Origin: Evernia prunastri
Lineage: Eukaryota > Ascomycota > Lecanoromycetes > Lecanorales > Parmeliaceae
Assembly (NCBI GenBank): GCA_003184365.1
Contig: NKYR01000037.1
Coordinates: 124,001 to 188,000 of the forward strand
Direction: 5' to 3'
Length of the DNA: 64,000 nucleotides
Shown: positions 46,201 to 58,337 of the stretch, piece by piece
Layout of the letters: every line of letters starts with the position of its first letter
How positions within the stretch are numbered: position 1 is the first letter of the stretch
Notes under the pieces: model-generated
Seen by the model: the letters and a program-made list of their open reading frames with translations, nothing else
Database searches by the model: none
What the model was told of the DNA's origin: nothing
Position numbers and translations under genes: made by a program

Positions 46201-48579
46201 AAGAGTTGAGAGTGCGCCGTAACGAAGTCGTGTCGCCGTTGGAGGCTGGGTTTCCCGAGAATGCGATTGCGTAACTCGGAAAATCATTTTTGCTGTCTCT
46301 CTGAGGACTCTTCAAGAGTCTTAGAGGCTGTAGGAGTAGCACACATTTACGCAGGCGTATTTGCCGTTTCAAGAACAAGACTATCAATACTTTCAACATG
46401 AATTCATCAGAGCTCGAAATCACAAGTAGGAGCAACTTTAGCAGCCGCTTGCAACGGCTCAACCACATAGACGCACACAAACGCAATCTCCTTGATAATA
46501 GGGTAAGATCTGCTGACACCTCATACTATACCGTGCAAAAAGCGAATATTAGCGGGAGATATTTGCAATGCCCAAGAACTACTGTTTCTATGCTCTTCAT
46601 TGTCATTTTGAACATGATTGAAGTATTCAAAAAATCACTTCTCTCGGCATTCTATCATTGCAACAAGAGCAGGCCACACATCGCTATGCTCAGGCCTCGT
46701 TTGCAGCGTACACAGCACTCTTGGGAACGATCTAATCAGCAGGCTTGCCAAAAAAAAAAAAAAACACAGTGATCCTATACAGCTGAAGGTGACGCGGACT
46801 CGCGGATGAAAAAGCTTAAGAAGTGGTGCCAACATAGCTGAAGTTTTACGGAACGATCAAGATTGAAAAATTGGCCATTCTATTACTCCGCTCAAATCAA
46901 GTATGAATTGTTGCCTATATTCCTAACCATCTCTTGTAATGGTTCCCTACACCTAGCGCACAACTTGCATTTGAATCACGAATCTATACCCGTCATCCTC
47001 GGCGGAGATCAAAACCGCCGTTAATACAGCTCAGGCCCTCATAATAAAACATCTTACATCGCCAACGGGCTTTGCTGGTCCCGCCGCCCCTAACGGCTGC
47101 CGAAGTTTCCGCACAAATAGCTTTCCAATTGACGTAAGAAACAGAACGCTGATTTACATTTAAGCTTGCCCATGGAAGTCCATCGACACGCGACAACGAT
47201 CATTTACTCTTATCTTTCCTGTCGACATTCTCCCATAGCGGAGCACGAACGCATATTTCAACGGTCTTCGGCATGCAATGTCGCAAGGACGAAGTGAATT
47301 TTTTATGTTTACTTGATCCTTGAAAACAGGAAAGCCTTTTCAAAACCCAACCAAGATGGCATCAACAAATAGATTTCTGAACTTGTTCCAACTAAGTTGA
47401 TCAAATGAGAGGGTGTAGACAGTCTTCCCTCTCTCACGAAGAGCCTGCGTACTCAAAAAGTCTATCTTGGTTTCCATTTGATTGCAAGATACGCGGGGGA
47501 AAAAACTTCGACTTTTCATGGGCACCCTTTCATACCTTCAGAACATAAAATCTGTGTTGACGAGATATATAGGTTGCCGTTTGTCTTCATTCAGCTGATC
47601 AGATTGCAGCTCGTCACCAACTCCTTGTGATGACGCTTTACTTCCTTTATCAGCAAAAGGAGTCGTCGAATCCAGATTGAAGAAGACATCCGTATTCGTG
47701 GCCCTGATACTGTCCTTTCAGGCTTGGAGCACACAAACCTCGCAAACCAGAGAGCCGGAACCTTTGTCACCCTTAGTACACACAACTCGGCTTGCAAGCT
47801 AAATACTCCGAAGACCTGGGAGATCCGTCCGGTAATCTCCATACGCATGTTTATTCAAGATGGGAAAAACGATTGGAGGCAAAGGATCCTTTGGATGCTC
47901 GAAACCTCCTGCTTTATCAATCGTAAAAAGAGATTAGGTTAACAAAGGAGAGGAAGACCCTATGTAGAATCCAACAGGAGATTCAAAAAAAGCATGAGAG
48001 CCAGGTTAAGCAAGAAGCTGACTGGACAAACCCCAGCGGAATTTCGTGCAAATCTGAGAAAGGAGGTTCGACAAGAGTTGCTAGTAAGCCTTGCAGGTAG
48101 CTAGTAAAGGACACGTCGCCCCTCACGACTGATGCATTACTTTCTTTCCTCACTTCAGATAGGCCCTTCTCTTTTCCTTACTCCTAGCTCCATCTTAGCT
48201 ACGACTCGCGGCCGACATTTGGTATCTTTTCCAGGATAAGCAAGACGCTCATATAGTAGCTCTCCTAACGGTTGATACATGGGCATTCCTACTTGCTTCC
48301 AAACTGCCCCCTGGGTCCTATCACGCAGTTGTGATAGCCCCAATGCTTCACATAAGTCTCAGTCAGAAAAGGATAAAGATACGTTCACGGGCAGCAAAAG
48401 CGTAAAACTACCTCCACGCACTCAGATCATCTCTCAGCTTTCATACAGATGCTTAACAAGAAAAGCCTTAGATTGCGAAAGTTCCAAATCGAGCTGCTTT
48501 GCGCCGTTGTGCAAAAGGTTGGACGAGGTATATATAAGTCTTCGGCTTCTTTACCTCCAAATCGCTTTCGTCGGAGGAC
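43287..48579. other. Gene-poor region with retroelement debris
   Basis: Protein-like short frames appear at 43,620-43,775 (NKYFLMKVFGLRIYVEQLAR) and around 48,000-48,090 (KKLTGQTPAEFRANLRKEVR), without starts or continuation. Conflicting frames at 45,776-46,274 exist on both strands and cannot be decided. An A15-like tract lies at about 46,750. No intact gene is supported. Confidence 0.4.
47160..47260 (+). repeat. Diverged copy of the retroelement segment found at 48.76 kb
   Basis: TAAGCTTGCCCATGGAAGTC followed by CATCGACACG matches TAAGCTTGCTCCTGGACGTC followed by CATCAACGTG near 48,763. The similarity continues through GTCGACATT and further downstream. Same orientation, many substitutions. 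Read as a third fragment of the same element family. Confidence 0.5.
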
Positions 48580-49160
48580 CATGGAACGAAATATGTGCCT
48601 CTTTGAAGTTACGACGATGGGAGATTTTTTGGCCAATCATGGCGACTCTCTCGGATACGAAATACAGTGCTTCCGGCGGACCTCAATGAAGCAGCCAAGG
48701 GCGTTAGCGAGGAGGAGAAAGCAGCAGCCTTAAGATATATACATAAATGATGATATGTAATTAAGCTTGCTCCTGGACGTCCATCAACGTGGACAAACGA
48801 ACAACTAATCCGTTCATTTTTGTCGACATTTCCAAACGATAGAATACGATGCCGTATTATTACCATGAGGGGTACGGACCCACGTAACAATGGTCCTCTT
48901 CGACGGGAAGGCCCCAGGGCGGGATCATCATCTTGCGAAGAAACGGAATCGGCATTGCTAGAATACCCAGTTGGGGTTGATGGGAGTGGAAATGACATTG
49001 GCACTTCCAACGCTACCAGAGCAATCACCTTGGTCGTATCCGCCTCCAATACCACCGGCTCAGGAAGCAATGTCATACGCATGGCAACAAAATGTCATGT
49101 CCAACCAAGCCAGAGATTTCTGGCAGATCTGTCGTTACTTGGAGGTAATTAGATCATTGC
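48580..49160 (+). mobile_element. Second, more decayed gag-type retroelement relic
   Basis: One frame reads VLPADLNEAAKGVSEEEKAA up to stops near 48,749. It then continues as KLAPGRPSTWTNEQLIRSF and, in another frame, NQARDFWQICRYLEV near 49,115-49,145. The last is nearly the same as NRARDFWQICRFLEA at 42.9 kb, and the DNA around it is also similar (for example AGAGATTTCTGGCAGATCTG against AGAGACTTCTGGCAAATCTG). Frameshifts and stops show that it is dead. Confidence 0.5.
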
Positions 49161-50277
49161 TGGGATGGATGTCTGCCAAGTGGGAGTTTGGGGGTTTGGC
49201 TAGATGAGGAACTTGACGCGCCCGCGCCAGCCGAAGCCCAAAAACACAAGCCAGACAATTACCCGTCGACGGTGAAGGACTCTACGACATCACGGAAAAA
49301 AGGTGGTACAAAGCATTCGGTATTCAAGGCGAAGATCATCCATCGAAACCTATACTGAAGCAAGTATGGCTACGTGCGTACTTTCGCTCTCATCTGTCTA
49401 ATTCGCTTCATCTACAGTAGACGCTAACCCATCTCTTTTCAAATTTAGAACGGCGGTTATTGGCCCAGGCTTACTCTTTGCGGCAAAAGCGTGTATTCTC
49501 TCCGCTGTGTGGTTTAGAGTCCAATTCCGGTTTGAAAAAAGGACAAGTCAAACATCCCATAGCTGCTCGTTGCCGGCTTGTGCTATACAGCTACAGCTAC
49601 AGCTGCGTTTCCTTTTTAAGCTATCACCCTCGAAGTAGCACAGGAAGCTTCTCTCTCTTCTTCTCGGTCAACAAGCAGCTTAGTACGATCAAGGGTAGCG
49701 TGGGGCGGCGAGCTCGACGGGGACACACTTCTCGTGCCAGGAAGAGCTGTTGGGGTGGCCAGAATCTTAACAATTTTAGATAGACCCTAGATAGCATGAT
49801 GATGATCAATACATACTTCTACTCTAGATCACCGTACATGCCTATGCCCCAGTGAGAAGCTAGAGATTCTCACTTGGGGGTTCCTAACCAAGCGATTCTA
49901 GTATGTGAATGGTACTGCCTGCGTCATCGGGCTGGTCGATAGGGTTCCCGAGCCGTCAGCGAGATATCAGACGCAGTTTTGGGTTTGGGTCGTAATTGGG
50001 GGGGAACTTGGGATTGCGGTGAGACTGTATTCGAGATAGCGAGGCTTGATGGAAGGTGTAGACTGCTTCATATAGATACTGCTTGATTTTTTTTTATTGT
50101 CTATCGATGCAGCAAGGGGGTATAGGCTATGTTTGCTATGCGAATAATGAAAACCGCTTTCCTATGGAAGCTCCCCTGGCGCCATGTACACAGTCGTCGA
50201 GTGAACCGTACCTCTATGAATATGATCAATGCTGTGCAAGTTACCGCCTGCTCGACGTCTCAATGAGTGTACCCCAA
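49161..50277. other. Gene-poor region
   Basis: No gene is supported. The right part is the 3' flank of the minus-strand F-box gene. A small CAGCTACAGCTACAGCT repeat lies near 49,590. Confidence 0.45.
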
Positions 50278-53200
50278 TCACAGTTTCCCAAGCCTAATCT
50301 CCTTGGAGAAGATCTTCACATCCTTCACGTCCGCAAACCTCGTAGAGAATTTGAGTTTCGTCTCTCCGGCTCCCATGTCTGCCAAGATATCGTCCACATC
50401 ATCAGAACCAGAATCGTCCGTTGCAGGAAGGAAGAGACCTAGGGAGGCATCTGCTGGAGCCTTCCCTTTGCCTTTCTTATCCTTGTGTCTGTCCATAACA
50501 GCCTTCAGATGTCGCCGGAACTGATCAGGCTTTGCCTCTAGTGCCATGACTTGATTGAGCATGCCGATGTATCTGAGCTTCATGTCGGGACAGTGCGAGA
50601 GGTTGTCGACTGCAAAGCTGATGCTTTCGGCGTGGAGCTGGACGCTGCGGTCTGTGGATCGAAGTGCAATGATGTGTAGAGCGTAGAGGCTTTTCAGATG
50701 TGGGAGAAGTTGCATGAGAACGTGCTGTATCCATCAGCATCATTTGCGCGCTGTAGCATAGCATAGCTTACATAAGTTTTTAAACTGAGGCTGAAAGCCA
50801 GCTCCCTGAGCTTCGTCCCTTTAAGTGCTAGACATCGTAGCGTCTTTGGATCTACGTCCCAATGCTCATTGCGCTCATTTTTGAGCGACAGGCGCTCCAA
50901 TGTTTGCATATGCTTTCGAAGAATGCCCTTGCGAATGGTGGAAATCGTGACTGTGGACTCAGACTCAGGCTCGGCTGCCTGCTTCTTGTTCCGTTCGAGC
51001 ATGAAAAGCTCTTCCAGGCCTTCGAACGTTGCAAGAAACTTCACGAACGGAAGCGATACGTTGTCCGTATGGATACTCTTGAAAGCAGTGATCTGAGTAG
51101 GGCTTTGCAGCCGTACGAGGAGAGTCCAGAAAGCGTCCTGGGGACCGACCTCGAGAAGAGTGAGTCGCTTCAAAACACTCAGGTCTAGAGCCCTTGCTAC
51201 AATGGAAGCTTTCAACGGGACCCATTCAAGTGAGAGATCCTCGAGCTGTAAACCATGGGTTGCACGTATGTATGCTTGCATCGCCTCGTCTGAGGTCATC
51301 GACGGACTCGCATTGTCTTCTGCAGGTGGATTCGGTTCTTGGCTAGCTGTGTTGGAAGAGCTGCCAGCTTCCATCGAGCCAACCTTAGCTCGCTTTCTTG
51401 GAGTTGCGGTTTCCTCTGAACCCTCTGAACCAGCAATGATCTCCTGATCTTCTCCAAGATCCGTCGTATCTTCGTCAGGATGTTCCATATCGACGTCCAT
51501 AGACCCTTCCAGAGCTTCTGTCTCTGCACTTGCTGCGAAGAATGGTTGAGGTGCTGACGGTGGGGTCTTTGTGCCATCTGATTCATCCTCGGAGCTGAAT
51601 GGATAGCCCTTTTTGGGAGGAATAGGCTTATTCGGCGGCTTGTGTTTTGTCTTTTGGCTCTGCCCCACATTTGGTACATACTTGTGTATGGGCGGAAGAG
51701 TGTCTTTGTTAGAGGCAGGGGGGAGCCATGAGCCACTGTTGGACGCCTGAAGGGTTGGGGGGTACCCGAGGGGAGAATAGAGACCTGTGGTGCTGTGGTT
51801 GCTGTGCTCGTACGGGGACACTGGCCAAACGTATGGTGACGAATATGGTTGGGAGCCTGTAGTCTTGGAAGTGCTAAATCCAGGAAGACAGGAGAGCATA
51901 GGAGACTGGTCTAGCGAAGGAACAAAGCCGCTATTGGGTGGCAATGGCTTCGCCATCGCGTTGGACGAATCTCCCGGTCCAGAAAGAAAGAATGGAGTCG
52001 TTGGGTTTGAGAGGGACTCGAAATCGGGATCGATGATGCTTGGTCCCTTGTTGCTCGTTGACGGTTTGAATCCCGACGCGAGAGGATTCAAAGGCTTAGA
52101 CGAAGCTTTCTTTAAGGTTGGGGTAGGCGGCTTATTTGGTTCAGCCAGGAGTTTTTTCTTTTGTGTCTCCTGGTTGGAGATGTATCTTTCGGCAGCATCT
52201 TTTATCATCTTCAAATGCTGCAAGCGAATCTCGAGGGAACCCGCGTCGGAGCCGGCTGCTAATGGAGAGTCCATCAACGATTTCATTAGCTGATTGACCA
52301 TCCTGATGTTCTCTTGACTATCTTCTTCCTCTCGGAAGGGTCCTCCGGGCAGCGACAGAGTTTTCTCTAGTTTCTTCCCTTCGGCAGACACACTCTGGAG
52401 ATCGAATACTTTTGCTAATATGCTTTCTTGTGCAAGCTTTTCCTTCCGGATGTCGGCTTCATTGGTGGTGGCAGCTTGGGAAGCACCCGTAGGAGGCTGC
52501 GGCGGTTGACTCAGCTCGTCTTCGTCATCCATTTCTGTATCAGACGGATCATCCAACTCAGGGTTATTTACCGGCACAGGTTTCCTCGACTTCCGTGCTA
52601 GCTCCGTGGAAAGAGACAAGGTCAGGCACTTGAGGGAGGCGGACGAGGCTTTAATGCACTCTGCTATCTCAGATAGGCAGTCATGGTTGGACATGCCGAC
52701 GAGTGTCAAGGTATGGAGAGACTTGAATCCAGAAAAAGCCCTGCCATTTGCCCAATAATTGAACCCTCCATTACCGCCAGCCTTTTTCCGTTTGATGTTG
52801 CCGACTTTGTTTGCCAGATTACTTGGGAAAGGAGTCGAAGCGCTTGCCGGGCCCGGCGGAGGTGGGACAAATTGTGGCGGGATTGTCGATAGAGTTGCTT
52901 GGTTCATCTGTTGTTGCATAGCTTGTTGCATCGCTATGGACGGGTTCGGCGGAGATGGACCGGAGCGAAGGATCAGCTTTGGCGAGGGCGATATATCTAA
53001 TCTGATACGAAGGCAGCGTAGGCTTTGAATCTTGTGAAGAGCTTGGTATACCGCTCCACTTATCTCGATAGGCGCATCCCAACTGGTGTCCTATAAGTAG
53101 GTGTTACATCTTAGGTTGGTACCGGGCTCACTTACTAAAAGGTTTCGAGTATGCGGAGCTTTCGAGCCACCAGGAGCAGTGCGGTATTGAGGAACTTGCT

Positions 53201-53703
53201 TGAGTCCGACTTTGAGTCCCACAGCAACCGTGTCATCAAATGCGGGTCATGACTGACGTGACCAAGGCTCCTGGGCGCGTATTCGATAGTGTCTTCGTTC
53301 ACCCCAAGCCGGAAGCTCTTGATATGTTGCCCGTAATCATGTTCACTCGCGCAAATCGTCTGAAGAGCATCCGCAGCGTGCGAGCTCGGAACTCCGCTCT
53401 CGTCATCCCCAGAATTTGTAATCTTCAGGTCCAAGTCTCGATATATTTCAGCGCTAGCGAGGGAAAGGAAATGCGGAGACACTCGTTGAAAGGAAAATAG
53501 GTCTCTTCGGCTGACCTGGAAATGTACATGTTTAGTATCTGAGCGTCAAGAAGGCCCAGAGAGCTTACCTGAGCGACTATCTGCTTCTGTGTTTCCAAAG
53601 GCAAATCCAGAAGATGCATTCTGCCCTTTGGTTTGCCGATGGCCGCAGCCTTACCCTTAGAGCGCGTGCTCGGGCCTGATGCGTCTGATTTGGTAGCGCT
53701 CAT
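50278..53703 (-). CDS. F-box-like protein with long disordered middle region
   Basis: Four exons on the minus strand: 53703-53569, 53515-53136, 53082-50772 and 50724-50278, giving 1,090 residues. All junctions are GT-AG with matching phase (donors GTAAGC, GTAAGT and GTAAGC). The N-terminus after a Lys-rich start reads MHLLDLPLETQKQIVAQ, then VSRRDLFSFQRVSPHFLSLA and EIYRDLDLKI, an F-box-like motif spanning exons 1 and 2. Such proteins usually pair with Skp1 in SCF ubiquitin ligases. Exon 3 continues with SLRCLRIRLDI-type leucine-rich strands, then several hundred Ser/Pro/Gln-rich residues (about 240-560) with acidic stretches. A second leucine-rich part follows (LTLLEVGPQDAFWTLLVRLQ). Exon 4 resumes as HVLMQLLPHLKSLYALHIIA. 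An Asp-rich motif lies near the C-terminus. Substrate unknown. A further intron inside exon 3 cannot be excluded. Confidence 0.85.
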
Positions 53704-54777
53704 TGTGGGTGGCGAAGATCGGAATCGAACGATGGGACTGAGCTTGACTCAGAGATGAGGGATGCGAGCTCCAATGGAAGAAGGCAGGCTAGGCATATGT
53801 GAGTGTTTCAGTGTCAAATGGTCCCATGCGCAGAAGCAGGACAATTGTAGATTGTAGAAGGTGGTACGAAAGGAAAGGCTGCGATGCCGCCTTAGCCGTA
53901 CTCGCAGCTTCCTGCCTGATGCAAAAGGCTTAGGGGTCAGACTCTTGGTCGTACCTTATGTTATGTTATTAAAGCATGCTGATGAGAAGTTCTTCTGATC
54001 ATTTCAAAGAGTACACACGGGTTGCTATATTGTTATGCGACAGATTGATTTTTGGGGGGTGGGAATAAGAGAATTGGGATGATTGGTAAAAGCAGTGAAG
54101 CAGAAAGATGTTTGAAACGGGCAGGTGCTAGTGCTCGGCGTATCGGCTTCAATGTTTTACTTTTTTTACTTTTTTAGCGTCATCGTTGGACCCCGGGAGA
54201 TCTCCTTTCCCCGCATGGCACCCCAGTCCACCCGCATGGCCAAGACCAATTTACTAGTACAATACAATACTCAAGGTACCTCCTACCTACCTAAGGTGCC
54301 TCACCTTAAAGTAAGGGATGTATATCTTCCACTCATTTGCCTGCGCTATGTTACTATTATTCCTACTCGCACGTTCATAATACGCTGCTGTAGAATTTGG
54401 ATAACGGAGCAGGATATGAATGTCTTCTCCAGACTAACCTACGAATGCAACCGGAACCCCGGCAACATCGACTACCAATGGCTAATAATCTTCAAGTCTC
54501 CAATGACTACAAGCATGTCGTGTATCCTGCGCGATCTTGGCATAACAACGCCTATCTTATTTCAGGCAACGAGATGAACTCAGTCTTCATGTCTCTAATC
54601 CACCCGCAATACGTTTGCGGTAGCATTTGCCACAGGATGAAAGCCGATCAGTATCGATAGGGCTGGGTCGACTGTTGCGACCTGCAGAATCTCCATGGCA
54701 CCCGGCAGCGCAAAACTTTGCACGTCGGATTGATTGAAAGATTCCAAGTCAAATGGCGAGTCAGTCCTCACTATCTA
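53704..54777. other. Intergenic region
   Basis: Promoter of the F-box gene (its ATG is at 53,703) and 3' flank of the next minus-strand gene. No gene is seen; the 150-codon plus-strand frame from 54,125 has non-protein-like composition. A TACCTCCTACCTACCTAAGG pyrimidine repeat lies near 54,278. Confidence 0.45.
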
Positions 54778-55320
54778 TCAAGAGTTTAGCACACTAGCTT
54801 TTCTTTTCGCCATACAAAAAGCCATCAAGGGGATATCCACGTAAATGTTTCTCGGATTATGAGCTGAATGCAAAGATCGTCCTCTGAAAGACCTTACCTT
54901 GGCATGCACAAGTCCATCCGGTCCAGCCGGATATGCCAAACCGACCATACGCCTTGGAGACAAGCACTGAGCAACGACCTCTTCCCCGGCCGACGCTACA
55001 TCCGCCAATCTGAAATCATCGACGGCCCACAGATCGTATGCATCGACATCCACATGCACGGCACAAGTAGTCGGACCACGCCCCGAGATCCAGAAGACCT
55101 TCGGTACCTTTTGCGTGTCAAAGGTTGTAGGGAGTCTACGGCCCCAAGCCTTCATCGTGTTCTCACCCGGTATGCGAGATAGCCAGGTGATTGCATCGGT
55201 CAGATCTTTGCAGTCGCTAACGGTAGGTAATAGACCCGGGGGAGCGGTGCATATTGCAGCTCGCGAGAGAGTGTATAGTATGAAAGAAGTGCACAGCAAT
55301 AGAAGTGGAGATGGAATCAT
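54778..55320 (-). CDS. Small secreted protein with conserved cysteine/tryptophan pattern
   Basis: The start at 55,320 gives the signal peptide MIPSPLLLLCTSFILYTLSR, better than the in-frame upstream ATGs. The mature part has CTAPPGLLPTVSDCKDLTDA, a WLSRIPGENTMKAWGRRLP helix, VPKVFWISGRGPTTCAVHVD, DDFRLADVASAGEEVVAQC and PAGPDGLVHAK. I associate this pattern (C-x-DL-x2-AI, W-R, P..F, C-V-V-D, D-F-x-L-x-DVA, V-x2-C) with a widespread family of fungal secreted proteins of unknown function, but cannot name it. After HAK a good donor (GTAAGG, from 54,897) is present. The unspliced frame ends at 54,778 and the spliced C-terminus is uncertain because the nearest acceptors give very short introns. 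Confidence 0.65.
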   Translation of the reverse strand: MIPSPLLLLCTSFILYTLSRAAICTAPPGLLPTVSDCKDLTDAITWLSRIPGENTMKAWGRRLPTTFDTQKVPKVFWISGRGPTTCAVHVDVDAYDLWAVDDFRLADVASAGEEVVAQCLSPRRMVGLAYPAGPDGLVHAKVRSFRGRSLHSAHNPRNIYVDIPLMAFCMAKRKASVLNS

Positions 55321-56098
55321 GCTGCGATACAACGACACTGAGAATTGGAAGAGCTGGACCATAGATTCAGCAAATGAGAGAATTACGAAGGACCTGGTTT
55401 GCAGGACATATAAAAGCATGTTGCGGATGGATATGGTATGAGCGAAAAGCGCTTAAGCGCAAACTTACCTCATATCCGATACGCCTTGGACACCTAGAGG
55501 AGTGGCACGGCATTTTCTGCAAGCGTAGAAGAGAATCAGTTGCAAGCCGATCCCTCATTACTCGAAACGTATTCCCGAATCCAGTCTCAGGCTGTTATGA
55601 AGACTTCTAGATATTATCGAGGACATAGAGCGTGGATCAATGAGTGCTTTCTTGGGAATCAGCTCCGTGAATCCACTGGCTTCGCGTACGTCCCAGCTAT
55701 CGAGCTTCTGTTAGTACTTCAGCAATCACTATCCTCAGCCGCGGTAGATTCACCATTGCGGTCTACTCTACGCGAGATCGAATATTCTCCTAGCGTGGGG
55801 TGCTTTGGCGGGTCGTCCCTTCACGTTCTCTCCGCCAGTTTTAGCTTCCATGTACATACTTCCCCGCTTGCCAGGTCACCCAGTCATCATCAGGGACCCA
55901 AAAAAGACATCCAGTCCTGCCGTCTGACTATTCGGATCTTTCTCACCTCTGTGCTCGGATTTATATCTTTGGCCAACTCTTTAAGCTCTGGACTCCCATG
56001 ATCCCCATCCAAGGTCACGCCATATACCTTCTCGCATCCATGCTGACATGATGGTCGTGTCGCGATTTTGCATTTACCTCACCAGCTCACTCACTGTA
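55321..56098. other. Intergenic region
   Basis: Promoter of the secreted protein gene (minus) and 3' flank of the minus-strand gene ending at 56,099. Open frames here are not protein-like. Confidence 0.45.
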
Positions 56099-56919
56099 TC
56101 ATTTTGGGACCAGCATTTCTCCTTTAGGATGGCCTTTTATATATGCTGGCGCAATCTCAACCTCCGCTTCCTTGGCTAGAAAGCCCACATGTGAGTAGTC
56201 GAAAATGATCTCATGACATACAATGTCAGCCTCGAAAGTTATCATCCGCAGATTCGACGAGCAGGACTTCTTCGCGTGGAGCAATCTTTCTAGTGCGCTT
56301 ATAAGTGCGTCCACCCTACCCTGGAAGCGAGGACCTGACGGTCAGCCCCAAAGTGATCAAATTCTGGGACTTAGGATTGTGGGGAGATTAATGGTTCTCC
56401 GGCAGTACTGTTGAAATCCAGGCATGTGATATGTGTTAGACTGTCTATCTCCGAGCCCCCCTGGAGATAGATATCCTTATATGCCCCGATAAATGAGATA
56501 TTGGCACCACAACCTCAGCTAAGGTGGCCCGTGGGAGGCCGAGTGTCAACAACCACCAAATTCATACTTTCCTACAAGCCCTGAGAGCGAAGCCACGAAT
56601 TTGAGAAGCGAGTTTTGGGATTTTGGAAATGTGAAAAGCCTCAACAGCCCCAATAATGGGGGGCCAGTGATTTGATGTTCGAGACACACTTTACCGTCGG
56701 GGTATGAGTGAGGAAGGATGAAGTGGTAGAGGGAGCGGCAGCAAAGTGCAAGACGAAGAAGTCAGCCTGGAGTAGATTGCGAATAATCTGAATCAAAAGC
56801 TTTAGAGGCAAGGTGATGGATGAGGCTGACATGGGTCGATCAGACATGACAGGTCTACGTAGAGTGTAGAAAGTAAGGATAGCTTGTGAAAGATGGATTA
56901 AAGGAGTGTGAAGAGACAT
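56099..56919 (-). CDS. Probable multi-exon hypothetical gene, model incomplete
   Basis: Several protein-like segments follow each other on the minus strand. First, 56,919 or 56,847 downwards: SASSITLPLKLLIQIIRNLL and QADFFVLHFA, with a GTAAAG donor near 56,690. Next comes an exon around 56,640-56,550 (AFHISKIPKLASQIRGFALR). Next is GCGANISFIGAYKDIYLQGG, ending LTHITCLDFN at a GTACTG donor. Last is an exon from about 56,370, PRFQGRVDALISALERLLHA to HPKGEMLVPK and stop at 56,099. The final join (phase 1) works well; the earlier joins are less certain. The start resembles the LP-x-LL...I..LL leader of fungal F-box-like proteins, but I cannot assign it. One of the pieces may be broken. Confidence 0.45.
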
Positions 56920-57188
56920 CTTTCATGTTGTAGTTTAGCCGGTGATATTAGACGTTGACAAGGCGAATTAAAAATTTCGGACTAAAATTTTACCAGGGGG
57001 AGTGCGGGGCCCGGGACTCCGGCAGATCATCTCATCTGGGTTCGCATTTCGCCTCTGTCAAGGTGCTAAGTAAAGGCCTTGAGACAAGAAATTTTACCTT
57101 TCAAGCCCAGTGAATTTCAGTGCTTATAAATATATCGGCATACGACAGATGTCCTGTCAATTGACCACCCAGCTTTTCGTCTATTCTC

Positions 57189-58337
57189 ATGGCATCTCCA
57201 TCCGCTCCTGGGCAGCCGTCAAGCTCAGAGCCGGGCTCAGTGCTTTGCGACAAATGCAGAAACTTTGTTCTCGAACCATCTCAGAACACGGAAAATATAT
57301 CGCTTGCTGACGGGGTGCACCAAGTCGTGAAGCAATGGCTATTGAGTCCACGGATGTGGCCCGTGGGGTACATCATAGGAAGTTCATACTCTCCATTTCG
57401 AGTTGAAAAGGAGCTCCCAGAACGAGATTGGCGAAATGCTTTTGAAGATCTACTTGCACTTGAGTCTGGTGGTGAAATGATTAGCCACGGAAGCAGAAAG
57501 CAAGAGAAGACCGTTGCTGCAAACCTCAGTTGGGAACGGACAAAGCGCTGCATCGAAACACTCAACAAGCTGAACTCGGTGGATGGTCCGTTATTCATGC
57601 ACACGCAGACACTTCTCAACTCCGCTAAGTCGGAAGGGGTTCAGATGGACCCTTCCCGTAAACGCTGGCTGGAGACAGTGGAGAGGAAATTAAATGAGGG
57701 TAGAGAAGAAGCGCTACGTCGCGTCGCATTAGCTGAGGCGTTCAGGGCTGAAGAAGTAATCCGCAGAGACTGGTCGGCCAGTAGACGCAAAGATCGGGGC
57801 CAATGGATAGCGTCTCTTATCACAAGCGGTGCGTTGAGCGGCTGGGGCTCTGCAATAGAAGATAGCGAAGACGGAATCCTGATCCAGCTCTACAAGGAAC
57901 AGACAGCTCCAGAAAATATTGCTATCACTGAACTAGAGCTGCACAAGCACTTCGAACACGGCAAGTCCTTTGAGACAGGAAGTCCTGGGCCACCCTGGTA
58001 CGAGGTATCATCTCCGCCGCCAGCCGTCCCAGTGGATGACCATCAAGTTGTTGAAGAGAGCAGCTTTCCGGAGCCTCCGCCAGAAGAGCGCGCAATCGTG
58101 AGCAGGGTCCCTGACCGGCCTTACTTTTCGAGACAGACAACGGCTGCAGAACGAGTTACGCTGCCTAATGGTAAAACGGCAATTAAGATGATCCTGAAGA
58201 ACTACCTTACAAATGGCGATGTTGAGGAGAAGGCGATTCTTCACGAACCTGGACAGGTGCTGCAGGAGGTGGAAAAGGCCCGGGGTCTGATCGATGACCG
58301 CATTTCTGGGTATTCTCAATTGAAAGACTTCTCTTAG
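57189..58337 (+). CDS. Unknown fungal protein, copy 1 of a tandem pair
   Basis: A single-exon 382-residue protein. The N-terminus has a CxxC pair in GSVLCDKCRNFVLEPS, absent from copy 2. Conserved with the next gene are WPVGYIIGSSYSPFRVEKEL, NAFEDLLALESGGEMIS, the charged helical middle, RGQWIASLITSGALSGWGS and a C-terminal module ERVTLPNGKTAIKMILKN to VLQEVEKARGLI. The C-terminal module (aromatic, R/T-rich, x-LPNG/LPDG, then basic beta-strands and acidic tail) recurs in the paralogue. No signal peptide or membrane helix. Function unknown. The ATG at 57,189 is the first in frame and gives MASPSAPGQ, matching MASPCTSQQ of copy 2. Confidence 0.82.
   Translation: MASPSAPGQPSSSEPGSVLCDKCRNFVLEPSQNTENISLADGVHQVVKQWLLSPRMWPVGYIIGSSYSPFRVEKELPERDWRNAFEDLLALESGGEMISHGSRKQEKTVAANLSWERTKRCIETLNKLNSVDGPLFMHTQTLLNSAKSEGVQMDPSRKRWLETVERKLNEGREEALRRVALAEAFRAEEVIRRDWSASRRKDRGQWIASLITSGALSGWGSAIEDSEDGILIQLYKEQTAPENIAITELELHKHFEHGKSFETGSPGPPWYEVSSPPPAVPVDDHQVVEESSFPEPPPEERAIVSRVPDRPYFSRQTTAAERVTLPNGKTAIKMILKNYLTNGDVEEKAILHEPGQVLQEVEKARGLIDDRISGYSQLKDFS

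Noticed and set aside
45776..46274. Overlapping frames of 117-138 codons on both strands
   Set aside because: Neither has a family, signal peptide or splice-supported extension; reported only as unresolved sequence.
53701..53745. Sequence resembling a tRNA B box (GTTCGATTCC on the minus strand)
   Set aside because: No acceptor stem, D arm or anticodon arm can be formed around it.
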